A DNA stretch of 64,000 nt from Streptomyces sp. NRRL F-5126 (GTDB lineage Bacteria > Actinomycetota > Actinomycetes > Streptomycetales > Streptomycetaceae): positions 806,001-870,000 of the forward strand of contig NZ_JOFZ01000001.1 in the NCBI RefSeq assembly GCF_000721265.1. The letters are read 5' to 3'. Position numbers and translations under genes: made by a program. Below, piece by piece: positions 17,582 through 25,852 of this stretch. A model generated the notes under the pieces. That model saw only the letters and a list, made by a program, of their open reading frames with translations, ran no database searches and was not told where the DNA came from. Position 1 is the stretch's first letter. The number at the start of each line of letters is the position of its first letter.

Positions 17582-18886
17582 ATGCGGGCAAGCGGGACCG
17601 GATCCGGATCCGGTGGCGGACCGGAGAACGGGACCACGTCACGGCGGCGGATGCTCGCCCTGTCCACGGGCGCCGCGCTCGCGGTCTCGGGGCTGGCAGG
17701 CTGCGGCGCGCACGGGCACGGTCACGGGCACGGAAAGCGCGGTCACGGCCGCGCGCCCGGAGCCGGCGGTTCCGCGAGCACATCGCCGTCGCCGTCCGGC
17801 GCGGGCCGGGTGAGCGCGCCGCCCGCCTCGGGCGTCCTCGCGGCCAACGTCAACGAGTCCCTGGACAAGATCGACCACGCCGAGCTCGCGGCCGTCTCCG
17901 CGACGTGGATACGCGGCTTCTACCTGATGTCCAAGGCCGACCGGTCGGATCCGGCGGCCAGGACCGGGACGGCGAAGCTGCTCCAAGCAGCCTCCAACGG
18001 CTACGGGACCGTGCTCTCCACGAAGTTCCAGTACCACGGCACGCGGCTCCCCGAGCCCGGCACCGCGGCCATGGACACCGCCCTGGCCAGGCTCGACAAG
18101 GTGCTCGCCGCCGTGCTCGGCAAGATCGACATCCTCACCATCGGCAACGAGCCCTTCTACGAGACGAGGCCGGCCGACCGCGCCACGTCCCGCATCAACG
18201 ACTTCTACGAGGCGCTCGCGCAGCACGCCGCGAAGTACCGCAGCGCCCACTTCGGCGCGCACTGCAAGACCGCCCTGTACATGGGCGCGCTCAACCGCCT
18301 TGAGGACCCCGCGTTCCGCAACGCGCAGACGAGGCGCTGGATGACCTTCGCGGCCGGAAACACCGACATCGCCGGCGTGGACATCCACCCGCACGTGACG
18401 AGCATCGGCGCGGCGCGCGAGTACACCGACTTCGTACTGCCGTACCTCCGCGCCGACCAGAAGTTCCTCGCCACCGAGTTCTCGCTGGTCAAGCTCTGGA
18501 AACAGCACATGCACGACCCGGTGGACGCCTCCTTCACCCGCGCCTACGGCACCCCGGCGGGCACGCGCGTGTGGCAGGTCATCCACGAGGCCGCCAACAA
18601 CCCGTTCACGGAGGGGAAGTGGAACGACTTCCTGCTCTCCAACAGGTGGTTCGCGAGCCACAAGACGTTCCTCACCAACGAGATGGCGCGCCTGCGCGAC
18701 ACCGGCAAGCTCGCCGTGGCCGCCTACGGCATCACGCAGGGCGGCCCGATCCGCGACTTCGGCGCGAGCAGCTCGCCGTGGGTGCTCAACAGCGTGTTCT
18801 GCCCGTACGTCTGCCGCACGGCAACGGACGGCCTGCCCGGCCGCGACCGCACCTGGGCGACGGCCTTCAAGGCGGCGCAGGGGTAG
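17582..18886 (+). CDS. Tat-type lipoprotein with a glycosidase-like barrel
   Basis: 434 residues. TSRRRMLALSTGAALAVSGLAGCG combines a twin-arginine motif with a lipobox (LAGC), so it is probably a Tat-exported lipoprotein. A His/Gly-rich linker (HGHGHGHGKRGHG) and a Ser/Pro stretch follow. The globular part has ITIGNEP-like LTIGNEPFYE and, later, FLATEFSLVKLW, the two Glu positions expected for the acid/base and nucleophile of clan GH-A TIM barrels; GVDIHPHV sits between them. A retaining glycoside hydrolase is my inference; no exact family is named. It lies downstream of the GT2 gene on the same strand. Confidence 0.7.
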   Translation: MRASGTGSGSGGGPENGTTSRRRMLALSTGAALAVSGLAGCGAHGHGHGHGKRGHGRAPGAGGSASTSPSPSGAGRVSAPPASGVLAANVNESLDKIDHAELAAVSATWIRGFYLMSKADRSDPAARTGTAKLLQAASNGYGTVLSTKFQYHGTRLPEPGTAAMDTALARLDKVLAAVLGKIDILTIGNEPFYETRPADRATSRINDFYEALAQHAAKYRSAHFGAHCKTALYMGALNRLEDPAFRNAQTRRWMTFAAGNTDIAGVDIHPHVTSIGAAREYTDFVLPYLRADQKFLATEFSLVKLWKQHMHDPVDASFTRAYGTPAGTRVWQVIHEAANNPFTEGKWNDFLLSNRWFASHKTFLTNEMARLRDTGKLAVAAYGITQGGPIRDFGASSSPWVLNSVFCPYVCRTATDGLPGRDRTWATAFKAAQG

Positions 18887-18943
18887 CGCCCGGCGCGAGG
18901 TGCGTGCAGCGGCCTCAAAGAGGCATCCCAGAGGCGAGAGAGC

Positions 18944-19657
18944 TCAGGTCTGCGTGCCCCGGAACGCGAGATACCGGCCGAAGACTTCGTGGCTGTCGGG
19001 GGTGAAGCGCCAATCCAGAAGGGCCGACCGCAGCTCCGGCTCGGTCAGCCAGCCATGCCAGGCGACCTCATCGGGATCGGGGATCACGGCGTCAGGCAAC
19101 ACGGCCTCGTGCACGCCGAGCCAGTGAGGGCTCAAACCGCTTCGGTTGACGAACGTGAACAGCAAGCGCGGTAGCACACGGATACCCAGCTCCTCGGCCA
19201 ACTCCCGTGCGGCGGCCTCTTCATAGGACTCGCCGACATTCGCGGCGCCACCGACCACGACCTCATGGAGCCCGGGGAACCGCGGCACCTGCTCCGACCG
19301 CCGGTGGACGAGGACCCGGCCGCTCTCGTCACGACACAGCGTCACGGCGACCCGATGCAGCCAGCCCTCCCGGATGGCCTCCCGACGGCTGACCACCCCC
19401 AGTACACGATCTCGACCATCGACGCGCTCCACCAGTTCATCCACGATGCACACCCTTGCAGAGCCCACCGACAACGCCGTTTCTCGGCCAGTCGCAGACT
19501 CGGACGAAGAGCATCTGCGCAAGGCGCCGGCGCCGGACAGGGGGCGCTCGGTCTGGTGGGGGTGCTTCCAGATCGCGGTGACGCCGTGCTCCTCGCAGTA
19601 GGCCCCGTGTTCGTCCTCGATGGGGAAGTCGTGGCCGCCCTTGTAGCACTGCGTCAT
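18944..19657 (-). CDS. Nudix hydrolase, possibly fused to a short zinc-knuckle-like leader
   Basis: 237 residues. The Nudix box GGAANVGESYEEAAARELAEELGI matches GX5EX7REUXEEXGU. ERVDGRDRVLGVVSRREAIR at its start is typical of IPP-isomerase-like or general Nudix enzymes that cleave nucleoside diphosphate derivatives. The first ~75 residues (MTQCYKGGHDFPIEDEHGAY, then CEEHGVTAIWKHP) are not part of a Nudix fold and look like a separate small Cys/His protein joined in frame. An internal GTG at 19444 preceded by AAGGGTG could start the Nudix protein alone. It overlaps the upstream gene by 4 bp (ATGA). Confidence 0.82.
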   Translation of the reverse strand: MTQCYKGGHDFPIEDEHGAYCEEHGVTAIWKHPHQTERPLSGAGALRRCSSSESATGRETALSVGSARVCIVDELVERVDGRDRVLGVVSRREAIREGWLHRVAVTLCRDESGRVLVHRRSEQVPRFPGLHEVVVGGAANVGESYEEAAARELAEELGIRVLPRLLFTFVNRSGLSPHWLGVHEAVLPDAVIPDPDEVAWHGWLTEPELRSALLDWRFTPDSHEVFGRYLAFRGTQT

Positions 19658-19869
19658 CTGGCACCGCCTGGCAGGCAGCCCTGGTGTGCGCGGAGGAAGA
19701 TCCGCACGCCGTCGGTGTCGTGGCGTACGCCGAGGTCGACGGCGCTACCGGTCGATACGGGCAGCCCGCAGTACGCGCATGCCGCGCCGCGGCGCTGTTC
19801 GTCGGACAGGGCAGGCTCTGTGAGGGGCACGGGTGGTGCGGGGGGTTCATTGCCCCGGCTTCGGGCCAT
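19654..19869 (-). CDS. Small CxxC protein
   Basis: 71 residues from the ATG at 19869 with GGAG upstream (the frame is open to 19905). GAACAYCGLPVSTG and HQGCLPGG give a CxxC...HxxC arrangement that could bind zinc. The stop overlaps the start of the Nudix gene, so the two are probably translated together, downstream of the XRE regulator. The family is unknown to me by function; similar small proteins occur next to XRE regulators in streptomycetes. Confidence 0.65.
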   Translation of the reverse strand: MARSRGNEPPAPPVPLTEPALSDEQRRGAACAYCGLPVSTGSAVDLGVRHDTDGVRIFLRAHQGCLPGGAR

Positions 19870-19921
19870 GGTCGGCTCCAGGTCGAGAAGGACTGGTGAC
19901 GACATGGTGGGCGGGCGACAA

Positions 19922-19957
19922 GGCCCCGACTATCACGGATTGTTGATAGCCGGGGCC
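19922..19957 (-). terminator. Hairpin between XRE gene and small CxxC gene
   Basis: GGCCCCGACTATCA pairs with TGATAGCCGGGGCC (one mismatch) around an 8-nt loop, 17 nt after the XRE stop codon. Confidence 0.6.
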
Positions 19958-19973
19958 AGAAGGTAGCGGGCTG

Positions 19974-21158
19974 TCAGGCGCCAAGCCAGGAGCCATACGA
20001 GAGAAAGGACTCCGGGAGTTGGCGCTTCGCTGCCTCCAGACCGGCGTACGTCTCCCGTACCGTCGCGTGATAGCGCGCCTGTTGAGGCGCGGACTTCCGA
20101 GCGAGGAGCAGGTTCTTGAACGCGCTGTCCAGCTCCCCGGTCCACATCTGTGCCCGGGCCAGCTCGGCATAGTGGTGGCTTCGCCGTGAGGCCGGCCAGT
20201 CCGCACCGAACCTGATCCGGCCGCCGACGGCCGCCGCATCCCCGTACTCGTCCAGCTCGGCGGACACGGACACCCGATGTACGGCCACATTCGTCGGCCC
20301 GAAGGACAGCCAGTGCACCCTGACGGCCTCGCCGGTGCGGTCGGCAAGCGTGTCCGCCTCTGCGAGGTGGCCATCCGCACGGGCCTTGTCCTGCGCTCTC
20401 GCGGCCATGACCGCGGCCCCAAGGTGCAACTGTCCGGTGACGACGTCGCGCTCTCGGCTCGGGTCGCTCTGCTGCAGTGTCGACAGGCCTAGGTCGACCA
20501 GGCGGTCACCGGTGCGGAACTGGCCCTCTCGTAGGTAGGTGAGGGCACGCATGTACCGGTACATACCGCCGATCACAGCGCTCGACCCACGCTGCGCCGC
20601 CCAGTCCATCCGGGTCAGCGCCATGCTCGCGAGGTCTCCGAACCCGAGCTTCGTGGTGACGTCGTAGGCGGTGCGGTACGTGGACGCGAGCAGCAGCCAC
20701 CCCTGAGTGGTGGGCGACGTGTGCGCCGCAGTCGTCACCTCCTGGATGAGGCCGGGCACCTGGCCTGCCGCCTTCTTGATCTCACCCGCACGGACGTCGG
20801 CGAGCAGCTGCTCGGCATCGTCGGCCAGCAACTGGTGGGGGCGGGGGACGATATCGGGGTCGGGCCCGAGGTCGTACACGTCCAGCGCCTCGCGGATCGG
20901 CCGGATCAGAACGTCGAGTTCGTCGGCGCGCAGCTCACTGGCGTACGGCTGTCCGGTGACAGTGGCAACGTCCACGCGCATGGCACGCGCGAGACTGGCG
21001 ATGACGTGGGGCGTCGCGGCGATGACCCCTTGCTCGGTCTTGGTCAGGGTGCTGTACGGCACCGTGGACAGGTCGGACAGAGCCCGTTGGGTGAGGTGAC
21101 GTTCCAGGCGCAAGCGCTTGATGCGTGCGCCGGTGTGGTCATGCGGCAGAGCGTGCAT
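19974..21158 (-). CDS. XRE-family regulator with TPR-like C-terminus
   Basis: 394 residues. The N-terminal HTH (~10-65) reads GARIKRLRLERHLTQRALSD, VPYSTLTKTEQG, VIASLARAMRVDVATVTGQP. The rest is all alpha-helical with repeating WA/YL/AL patterns (SALTYL-, HLAEADTL-, ELARAQMW-type helices), resembling tetratricopeptide repeats, a design used by peptide- or protein-sensing actinobacterial regulators. It heads the group of the CxxC and Nudix genes. A terminator-like hairpin follows the stop codon. Confidence 0.85.
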   Translation of the reverse strand: MHALPHDHTGARIKRLRLERHLTQRALSDLSTVPYSTLTKTEQGVIAATPHVIASLARAMRVDVATVTGQPYASELRADELDVLIRPIREALDVYDLGPDPDIVPRPHQLLADDAEQLLADVRAGEIKKAAGQVPGLIQEVTTAAHTSPTTQGWLLLASTYRTAYDVTTKLGFGDLASMALTRMDWAAQRGSSAVIGGMYRYMRALTYLREGQFRTGDRLVDLGLSTLQQSDPSRERDVVTGQLHLGAAVMAARAQDKARADGHLAEADTLADRTGEAVRVHWLSFGPTNVAVHRVSVSAELDEYGDAAAVGGRIRFGADWPASRRSHHYAELARAQMWTGELDSAFKNLLLARKSAPQQARYHATVRETYAGLEAAKRQLPESFLSYGSWLGA

Positions 21159-21310
21159 ACCGGCTCCTGTTCTGACTCGACACCAGAACGGTACCCGTCG
21201 GCGATGAACGCGTGCCCCTGCAAGGCCACCGCTCCAGGCAGCGCCGTGGCGCCTTCTGAGTACGCAAGCAGCGAGCCCATGTCGTCGCAGACATACCCCG
21301 GCGGACGCAG

Positions 21311-21724
21311 TCAGGCCGGCATGTGACGGGCGAGCTCTCGCGTCGTCTGCCGCAACGCGGCTGTACGCCCCCTTGCGTGAGGATCCGACGTCATTGGGAG
21401 ATCGTCACGCTCGGCGCCCTCGACCGCCTGCCAGTTCACTTCGATGTTCGCCCTCTCGGCAAGGACGAGCGTCGTGGCGACGAACCCTTCGGACAGAGCG
21501 ACCATCACGGCGTGCCCCGTCCTGCCGTGCCAGGCGAGCAGGGCATTGACGAACGCTGCGAACACGACGGGATCGATCTGGCACTCGTCTGCCTCCATGG
21601 GCCCGATACCGGACGGCAGACCCACTTCGGCCTGATGGGCGGTGACCTGGGTCATGAACAGCCGGGACGCGCTGTTGGACGGGTTCCACAGGGTCTGATC
21701 GCCCACGTCGTAGTACTGGCTCAA
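21311..21724 (-). CDS. Conserved streptomycete protein (DUF6086-like, tentative)
   Basis: 137 residues beginning MSQYYDVGDQTLWNPSNSAS. The segment GIGPMEADECQIDPVVFAAF and the final ERANIEVNW look conserved in a family I remember as DUF6086, but the number is uncertain. No signal, membrane helix or catalytic motif is visible. A 19-bp palindrome lies 25 bp upstream of the start codon and probably marks its promoter or operator. Function unknown. Confidence 0.6.
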   Translation of the reverse strand: MSQYYDVGDQTLWNPSNSASRLFMTQVTAHQAEVGLPSGIGPMEADECQIDPVVFAAFVNALLAWHGRTGHAVMVALSEGFVATTLVLAERANIEVNWQAVEGAERDDLPMTSDPHARGRTAALRQTTRELARHMPA

Positions 21725-21748
21725 GCGGAACTCCCCGTACGGGTCGGA

Positions 21749-21767
21749 TCAGGTGAGGATCACCTGA
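21749..21767. promoter_or_regulatory. 19-bp palindrome upstream of the 137-residue gene
   Basis: TCAGGTGA-GGA-TCACCTGA is perfect in both 8-bp arms, set in AT-richer DNA just before a minus-strand start. A candidate operator; binding by the neighbouring XRE regulator is a guess. Confidence 0.45.
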
Positions 21768-21872
21768 CATTACGGGTAGCCGATCGACTGATGCATCGGT
21801 ATTACGGGACACGACGGTCTGCCGGGCGGACGCATGTTCACGAGTACGGACCCACCCCGGCCCAGAGGGCCC

Positions 21873-22421
21873 TCACCCGGTGGACCGGGAGATCACCGAG
21901 TCGATGGTTGCGACACGCTCGGGCAGGTCGGCGGCCGGGATGTCGATGAGCTCGTACCCGAACGCGCGGTAGCTCTGCTCGTGGATCTCTTCGAAGACCA
22001 GCGACTCGTGGTAGCTGATCCGGCGGGCCGCGGTGGGCTCGCAGAAGCCCAGATTGCGCACGAAGAGCACTTGCCGCTCGTAGACGTCCATGGAGGTGAT
22101 GCGTTCGAGCTCCGCTGCCAGCGCCCGTGACACCGGCCACCCCAGGTAGGTGGCGAGCGCGTGAGTGCAGACCGGGGAGCGGTCGTACACCTGGACCGGG
22201 CTGGTGGTGACGGCCGTCTCCAACTGCCGCTGTCGTTGCATCGCGACGATCTCGTCGATGAAGGACGCCCGTGTCCACGGCTCGTCCACGCCCCGCGCCT
22301 GCGACCGCGCGATGACCGAGGTCGCCGCCTCCTCGACGACCTCGTGGCCAAGCTCGGCAAGGCGCCGCAGGATCGACGTCTTGCCCGCACCTGGCGTGCC
22401 CGTGAGTACGTACCGCCTCAT
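21873..22421 (-). CDS. P-loop ATPase (AAA_28/NadR-like)
   Basis: 182 residues from the ATG at 22421: MRRYVLTGTPGAGKTSILRR contains a Walker A loop (GTPGAGKTS). VYDRSPVCTHALATYLG carries the D of a kinase-like Walker B, and RNLGFCEPTAARRISYHESL resembles the lid region of NadR/AAA_28 proteins. ISYHESLVFEEIHEQSYRAF GYEL is shared by this family. It is probably a small-molecule or nucleoside kinase-like NTPase; the substrate is unknown. Divergent from the MFS gene at 22489. Confidence 0.82.
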   Translation of the reverse strand: MRRYVLTGTPGAGKTSILRRLAELGHEVVEEAATSVIARSQARGVDEPWTRASFIDEIVAMQRQRQLETAVTTSPVQVYDRSPVCTHALATYLGWPVSRALAAELERITSMDVYERQVLFVRNLGFCEPTAARRISYHESLVFEEIHEQSYRAFGYELIDIPAADLPERVATIDSVISRSTG

Positions 22422-22488
22422 TGATCCGTAAGCCTTTCGCTGGTGGTCACATTGGACACGCGTGCCGTTCGAACCTAGAACGGAACCC

Positions 22489-23733
22489 ATGTCCGCATTC
22501 CGCCTGCTGCTCCTCTCCACGCTCGGGGCTTTCGCCAACTACGCGCCGCTGCTGCCCGTCGTCCCCGTCTGGGCCGCGCACGGCGGTGCCTCGTCGGCCG
22601 GGCTCGGGGCCACGACCGGTGTGACGATGGCGACGACCGTCGGGGCGCAGTTCGCGATGCGGCGGCTGATCCCGCGGTTCGGGCTGCGGCGCCTGGCCGC
22701 CGCCGGGTCGCTGCTGATGGGGCTGCCGACGTTCGGATACGTCGTCTCGGACGCGCTCGCGCCCGTGCTGGCCGTGTCCGCGGTGCGGGGCGTCGGGTTC
22801 GGGATGGTGACGGTGGCCGGGAGCGCGCTCACCGCCGTCCTCGTACCCGCCGAACGGCGCGGGCGGGCCGTGGGGCTGTACGGGGCGGCGATCGGCGTCC
22901 CGCAGCTCGTCGGGCTGCCGCTGGGGCTGTGGGCGGCGGAACACCTCGGTTTCACGGCCGTGTTCGTCGTCGCCGCGCTGCTCAGCGTGGCCGCGGCGCC
23001 GCTGGCCTGGGCGATCCGGGAGCCGGACGCCTCCGCCTCCGCGACGGCGACCGCCTCCGCCGACTCCACCGCGGCGCGGCCGGTCCCGCCGCACATGCCC
23101 GGCGCGGGGCGCGAGCTCGTCCGGCCCACTGCGCTGATGGTGGCCGCGGCGATCGCGCTCGGCGTGCTCAGCGCGTTCCTCGCGCTCACCCCCGGGGTCT
23201 CCTCGGCCACCGTCTCGGGTGCGCTGTTCCTGCTCCCGGCCGGGATCACGGCCGGCCGGTGGGCCGCCGGGCACTGGTCCGACCGGCACGGCGCCGGCGG
23301 GCTCCAGCTTCCCTCCGCCGCCGCGTCCGCCCTCGGCCTCGGCGCCCTGGCCGCCTCCGCGGCCGGCGGCTCCGCCGCGGGCGTCCTCGCCGGGGCCGCC
23401 CTCTACGGGCTGGGCTTCGGGGCGCTGCAGAACGACACGCTCAGCGTGATGTTCCTGCACACCGACGCGCACCGGGCGGGGACGGTGTGGAACGTCGCCT
23501 ACGACGGCGGCACCGGGATCGGCTCGTTCGGCGGCGGAATGGTGAGCCACGCGACGGGCGTACCGGGCGCGTTCGCCACGGCCGCCGCCGTGCTCGCGGC
23601 CACGACGGCGGCGGCGGTACGCCGCAGGCGCGCCGCCGGGGGCACGGCGTCCGCGCACGAGGTCACGGCGGCGTCGGCGAAGGTACCCCGGCCGGGTGGC
23701 GAAGCCAGTACGTGTTCGCGAGATCGACGATGA
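22489..23733 (+). CDS. MFS transporter
   Basis: 414 residues from the ATG at 22489 (MSAFRLLLLSTLGAFANYAP); an upstream in-frame ATG at 22462 is less likely. Twelve helices in two halves of six are separated by a polar linker (~180-210). VPAERRGRAVGLYGAAIGVP is a typical helix 4-5 loop, and HWSDRHGAGG is the half-2 loop motif. The protein looks like a small-molecule efflux member of the major facilitator superfamily, membrane-located; the substrate is not readable. It stands alone with a 66-bp promoter gap shared with the NadR-like gene. Confidence 0.85.
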   Translation: MSAFRLLLLSTLGAFANYAPLLPVVPVWAAHGGASSAGLGATTGVTMATTVGAQFAMRRLIPRFGLRRLAAAGSLLMGLPTFGYVVSDALAPVLAVSAVRGVGFGMVTVAGSALTAVLVPAERRGRAVGLYGAAIGVPQLVGLPLGLWAAEHLGFTAVFVVAALLSVAAAPLAWAIREPDASASATATASADSTAARPVPPHMPGAGRELVRPTALMVAAAIALGVLSAFLALTPGVSSATVSGALFLLPAGITAGRWAAGHWSDRHGAGGLQLPSAAASALGLGALAASAAGGSAAGVLAGAALYGLGFGALQNDTLSVMFLHTDAHRAGTVWNVAYDGGTGIGSFGGGMVSHATGVPGAFATAAAVLAATTAAAVRRRRAAGGTASAHEVTAASAKVPRPGGEASTCSRDRR

Positions 23734-23784
23734 GGAGGGCAGAGGGCTGCCGGCGAACGTGGCCCAACACGACGCCGGCCGGGT

Positions 23785-24396
23785 TCACGGGGTCGCCGCG
23801 CCGGCGTCACGGGTCCCGAGGGTCAGTGCCCGGGTGAGTGCGGCGCGGATGTCGTCCGCCAGGGTGCGCGGATTGTTGCCGAGGCGTTTGGCGGTCTGAA
23901 AGCAGGCAAGCGCGATCTGGCCGGCGAGGACGGCGGCTGCTTCATCGGATCCGCGTCGGATGAGCAGTTCGCTCAGCTTGTCCCCGAGCTGCTGCATCTT
24001 CACGGCGTCGCGGTCGCGCAGTTCCGGATGCTGCTCGATCAGCGCGAAGTGGCGCGTGTAGGCCGCGGGGTCGGCGGTCGCCCGGGCGCACAGGGCGAGC
24101 AGGACCGGGCCCAGCTGCTCGACGGCCTCGGTGACGCTGCGCGGAGTCGGCGCGCGGTCCGCCCGGCCGGCCTCGGCGACCAGGTCGAGCAATTCCTGCT
24201 CCCTGGCGAACACGACCTCCTGCTTGTCGCGGAAGTGGCGGAAGAACGTGGTGCGTCCGACCTCGGCGCGTTCGGCGATGTCGCCGACCGAGACGCCGTC
24301 GAAGCCGTGCTCGTGGAACAGCTCCTGGGCAGCCTCGATGATGCGCTGCCGCGCCTGGCGCTGCTTGCGTTCGACAAGAGGCCGCGACGAGGTCAT
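23785..24396 (-). CDS. TetR/AcrR family transcriptional regulator
   Basis: 203 residues. The HTH reads RQARQRIIEAAQELFHEHGF then VSVGDIAERAEVGRTTFFRHFRDK. The ligand domain has no known signature. It is divergent from an NTF2-like protein and an MBL-fold hydrolase, with a 17-bp palindrome between them, and most likely represses that operon and itself. Normal family length. Confidence 0.92.
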   Translation of the reverse strand: MTSSRPLVERKQRQARQRIIEAAQELFHEHGFDGVSVGDIAERAEVGRTTFFRHFRDKQEVVFAREQELLDLVAEAGRADRAPTPRSVTEAVEQLGPVLLALCARATADPAAYTRHFALIEQHPELRDRDAVKMQQLGDKLSELLIRRGSDEAAAVLAGQIALACFQTAKRLGNNPRTLADDIRAALTRALTLGTRDAGAATP

Positions 24397-24447
24397 GCAC
24401 GCAGCATACCCCGGGCGGTTGCCGTACCGTACGGAACTGGGTATCTT

Positions 24448-24464
24448 TTGGTACGCAGTACCAA
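24448..24464. promoter_or_regulatory. TetR operator candidate (TTGGTAC-GCA-GTACCAA)
   Basis: A perfect 7+7 bp inverted repeat with 3-bp centre lies between the divergent TetR gene (start 24396) and the NTF2-like gene (24482). An extra CCGTACGG palindrome lies at 24427-24434. Confidence 0.7.
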
Positions 24465-24481
24465 CACGAACGGAGAATCAG

Positions 24482-24916
24482 ATGATGCGCGAACTGACCA
24501 CGGAAGACCACCGGGCCATCGACCGGACCCTGGCTCTGACAGGGCACATCTTCGACCGGGGCGAGCTGGACCGGCTCGATGAGATCTTCACGCCCGAGGC
24601 CGTCTACGACCTCAGCGACGTGGGAGCCGGTACGTTCGAGGGCATCGCGGCGATCAGGGACGGCGCCGTCGCACTCGGCGCGGGCAACCCCGTCGCGCAC
24701 CACATCACGAACATCGTGATCACCGGTCACGAGGATGACCGCGCCACCGCGCAGTCCAAAGGACTCATCATCATGGCCGACGGATCCGTCGGCAGCGTGA
24801 CGCACCGCGACACCCTGCGGCGCGAGAACGGCAGTTGGCGGATCAGCCGGCGCGCCATCCTGGCGCAGCGCACACCGCTCGGCGGCCTGCACCTGACGCA
24901 CGCGTCCGAGCGCTGA
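24482..24916 (+). CDS. SnoaL/NTF2-like protein
   Basis: 144 residues (MMRELTTEDHRAIDRTLALT...). The alpha+beta barrel pattern is seen: HIFDRGELDRLDEIFTPEAV, then VAHHITNIVITGHEDDR, THRDTLRRENGSWRISRRAI. This is the SnoaL-like fold used by polyketide cyclases, isomerases and many steroid-type enzymes. Two consecutive ATGs with GGAGA upstream mark the start. It is the first gene of a likely two-gene unit with the MBL hydrolase, controlled by the divergent TetR. Confidence 0.85.
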   Translation: MMRELTTEDHRAIDRTLALTGHIFDRGELDRLDEIFTPEAVYDLSDVGAGTFEGIAAIRDGAVALGAGNPVAHHITNIVITGHEDDRATAQSKGLIIMADGSVGSVTHRDTLRRENGSWRISRRAILAQRTPLGGLHLTHASER

Positions 24917-24998
24917 GCGTGCGCTCCGCCCGCGGGGACGGAACCGCGCCCGGCCCGCCCGCCTCAATTCCCTTCGCTCGCCCGACGAGGAAAACCCC

Positions 24999-25754
24999 AT
25001 GACCGAGCCGCTCGTCATCACCCGGATCACCCACAGCTGCCACCTGATCCAGATCGGCGGCCTCACCGTGCTGACCGACCCCTGGTTCTCCCAACGCGCC
25101 TTCTACCACCCTGGCGAACCGATCGCCCTGCGGCCCGAGGCACTGCCGCGCCTCGACGCGGTCGTGATCAGCCACGAGCACTACGACCACTGCGATCTCG
25201 ATACCTTCAGCCGCTACCCCCGCAAGGACGTGCCGCTGCTGGTCGCCGGACCGGTCCTCGGGAAGGCCCGTAAGGCGGGATTCAGCGACGTCCGCGCGCT
25301 CGACCCGTGGCAGTCCGCGCGGGTCGGCGACCTGACCGTCTCCGCGGCACCCGGCAAGCACGGCGTCCACGAGGTCACCTACGTGATCAGCGGCGGCGGG
25401 CGCAGCGTCTACTTCGCCGGAGACACCCTGCTCATCCCGGAGCTGCACACCCTCACCGACCGCTACGGCCCGCTCGACGCCGCGCTGCTCCCCGTCAACG
25501 GCCTGCGCACCCGGATACCACGCAGCAGGCAAGTCGTCATGAACGCCGAAGAGGCCGCCGAACTCACCGCCCGCCTCCGCCCCAAGATCGCCATCCCACA
25601 GCACTACGCCTTCACCGGCGGCACCGTGGGCGACGCGCTCTTCCTCAAGAGCGACAAGGATCCCGCCCTCTTCGTCGACGCCGTCCACCGCCTCGTCCCC
25701 GACGTCCCGGTCGAAGTCATCAACCCCGGCGAACCACTGACCATCCCCCACTGA
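24999..25754 (+). CDS. MBL-fold metallo-hydrolase (UlaG-like)
   Basis: 251 residues. The metal-binding motif is AVVISHEHYDHCDLDTFSRY (HxHxDH). VYFAGDTLLI supplies the bridging Asp, and AIPQHYAFTGG a further His. The domain order and the PWFSQRAFYHPG segment match the UlaG/phospholipase D-like branch of the beta-lactamase fold, which uses one or two zinc ions to hydrolyse esters or lactones. It lies 82 bp after the NTF2-like gene on the same strand. The substrate is unknown. Confidence 0.9.
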   Translation: MTEPLVITRITHSCHLIQIGGLTVLTDPWFSQRAFYHPGEPIALRPEALPRLDAVVISHEHYDHCDLDTFSRYPRKDVPLLVAGPVLGKARKAGFSDVRALDPWQSARVGDLTVSAAPGKHGVHEVTYVISGGGRSVYFAGDTLLIPELHTLTDRYGPLDAALLPVNGLRTRIPRSRQVVMNAEEAAELTARLRPKIAIPQHYAFTGGTVGDALFLKSDKDPALFVDAVHRLVPDVPVEVINPGEPLTIPH

Positions 25755-25852
25755 CCCGAGCCGGCCGCCCGGCACGGCGATGAGATTTTCCGGCCCGGGG
25801 AGTCCCACCCTCGTCATCACCGTCACCATCACCGGATCGCCGGAGGCAATAC

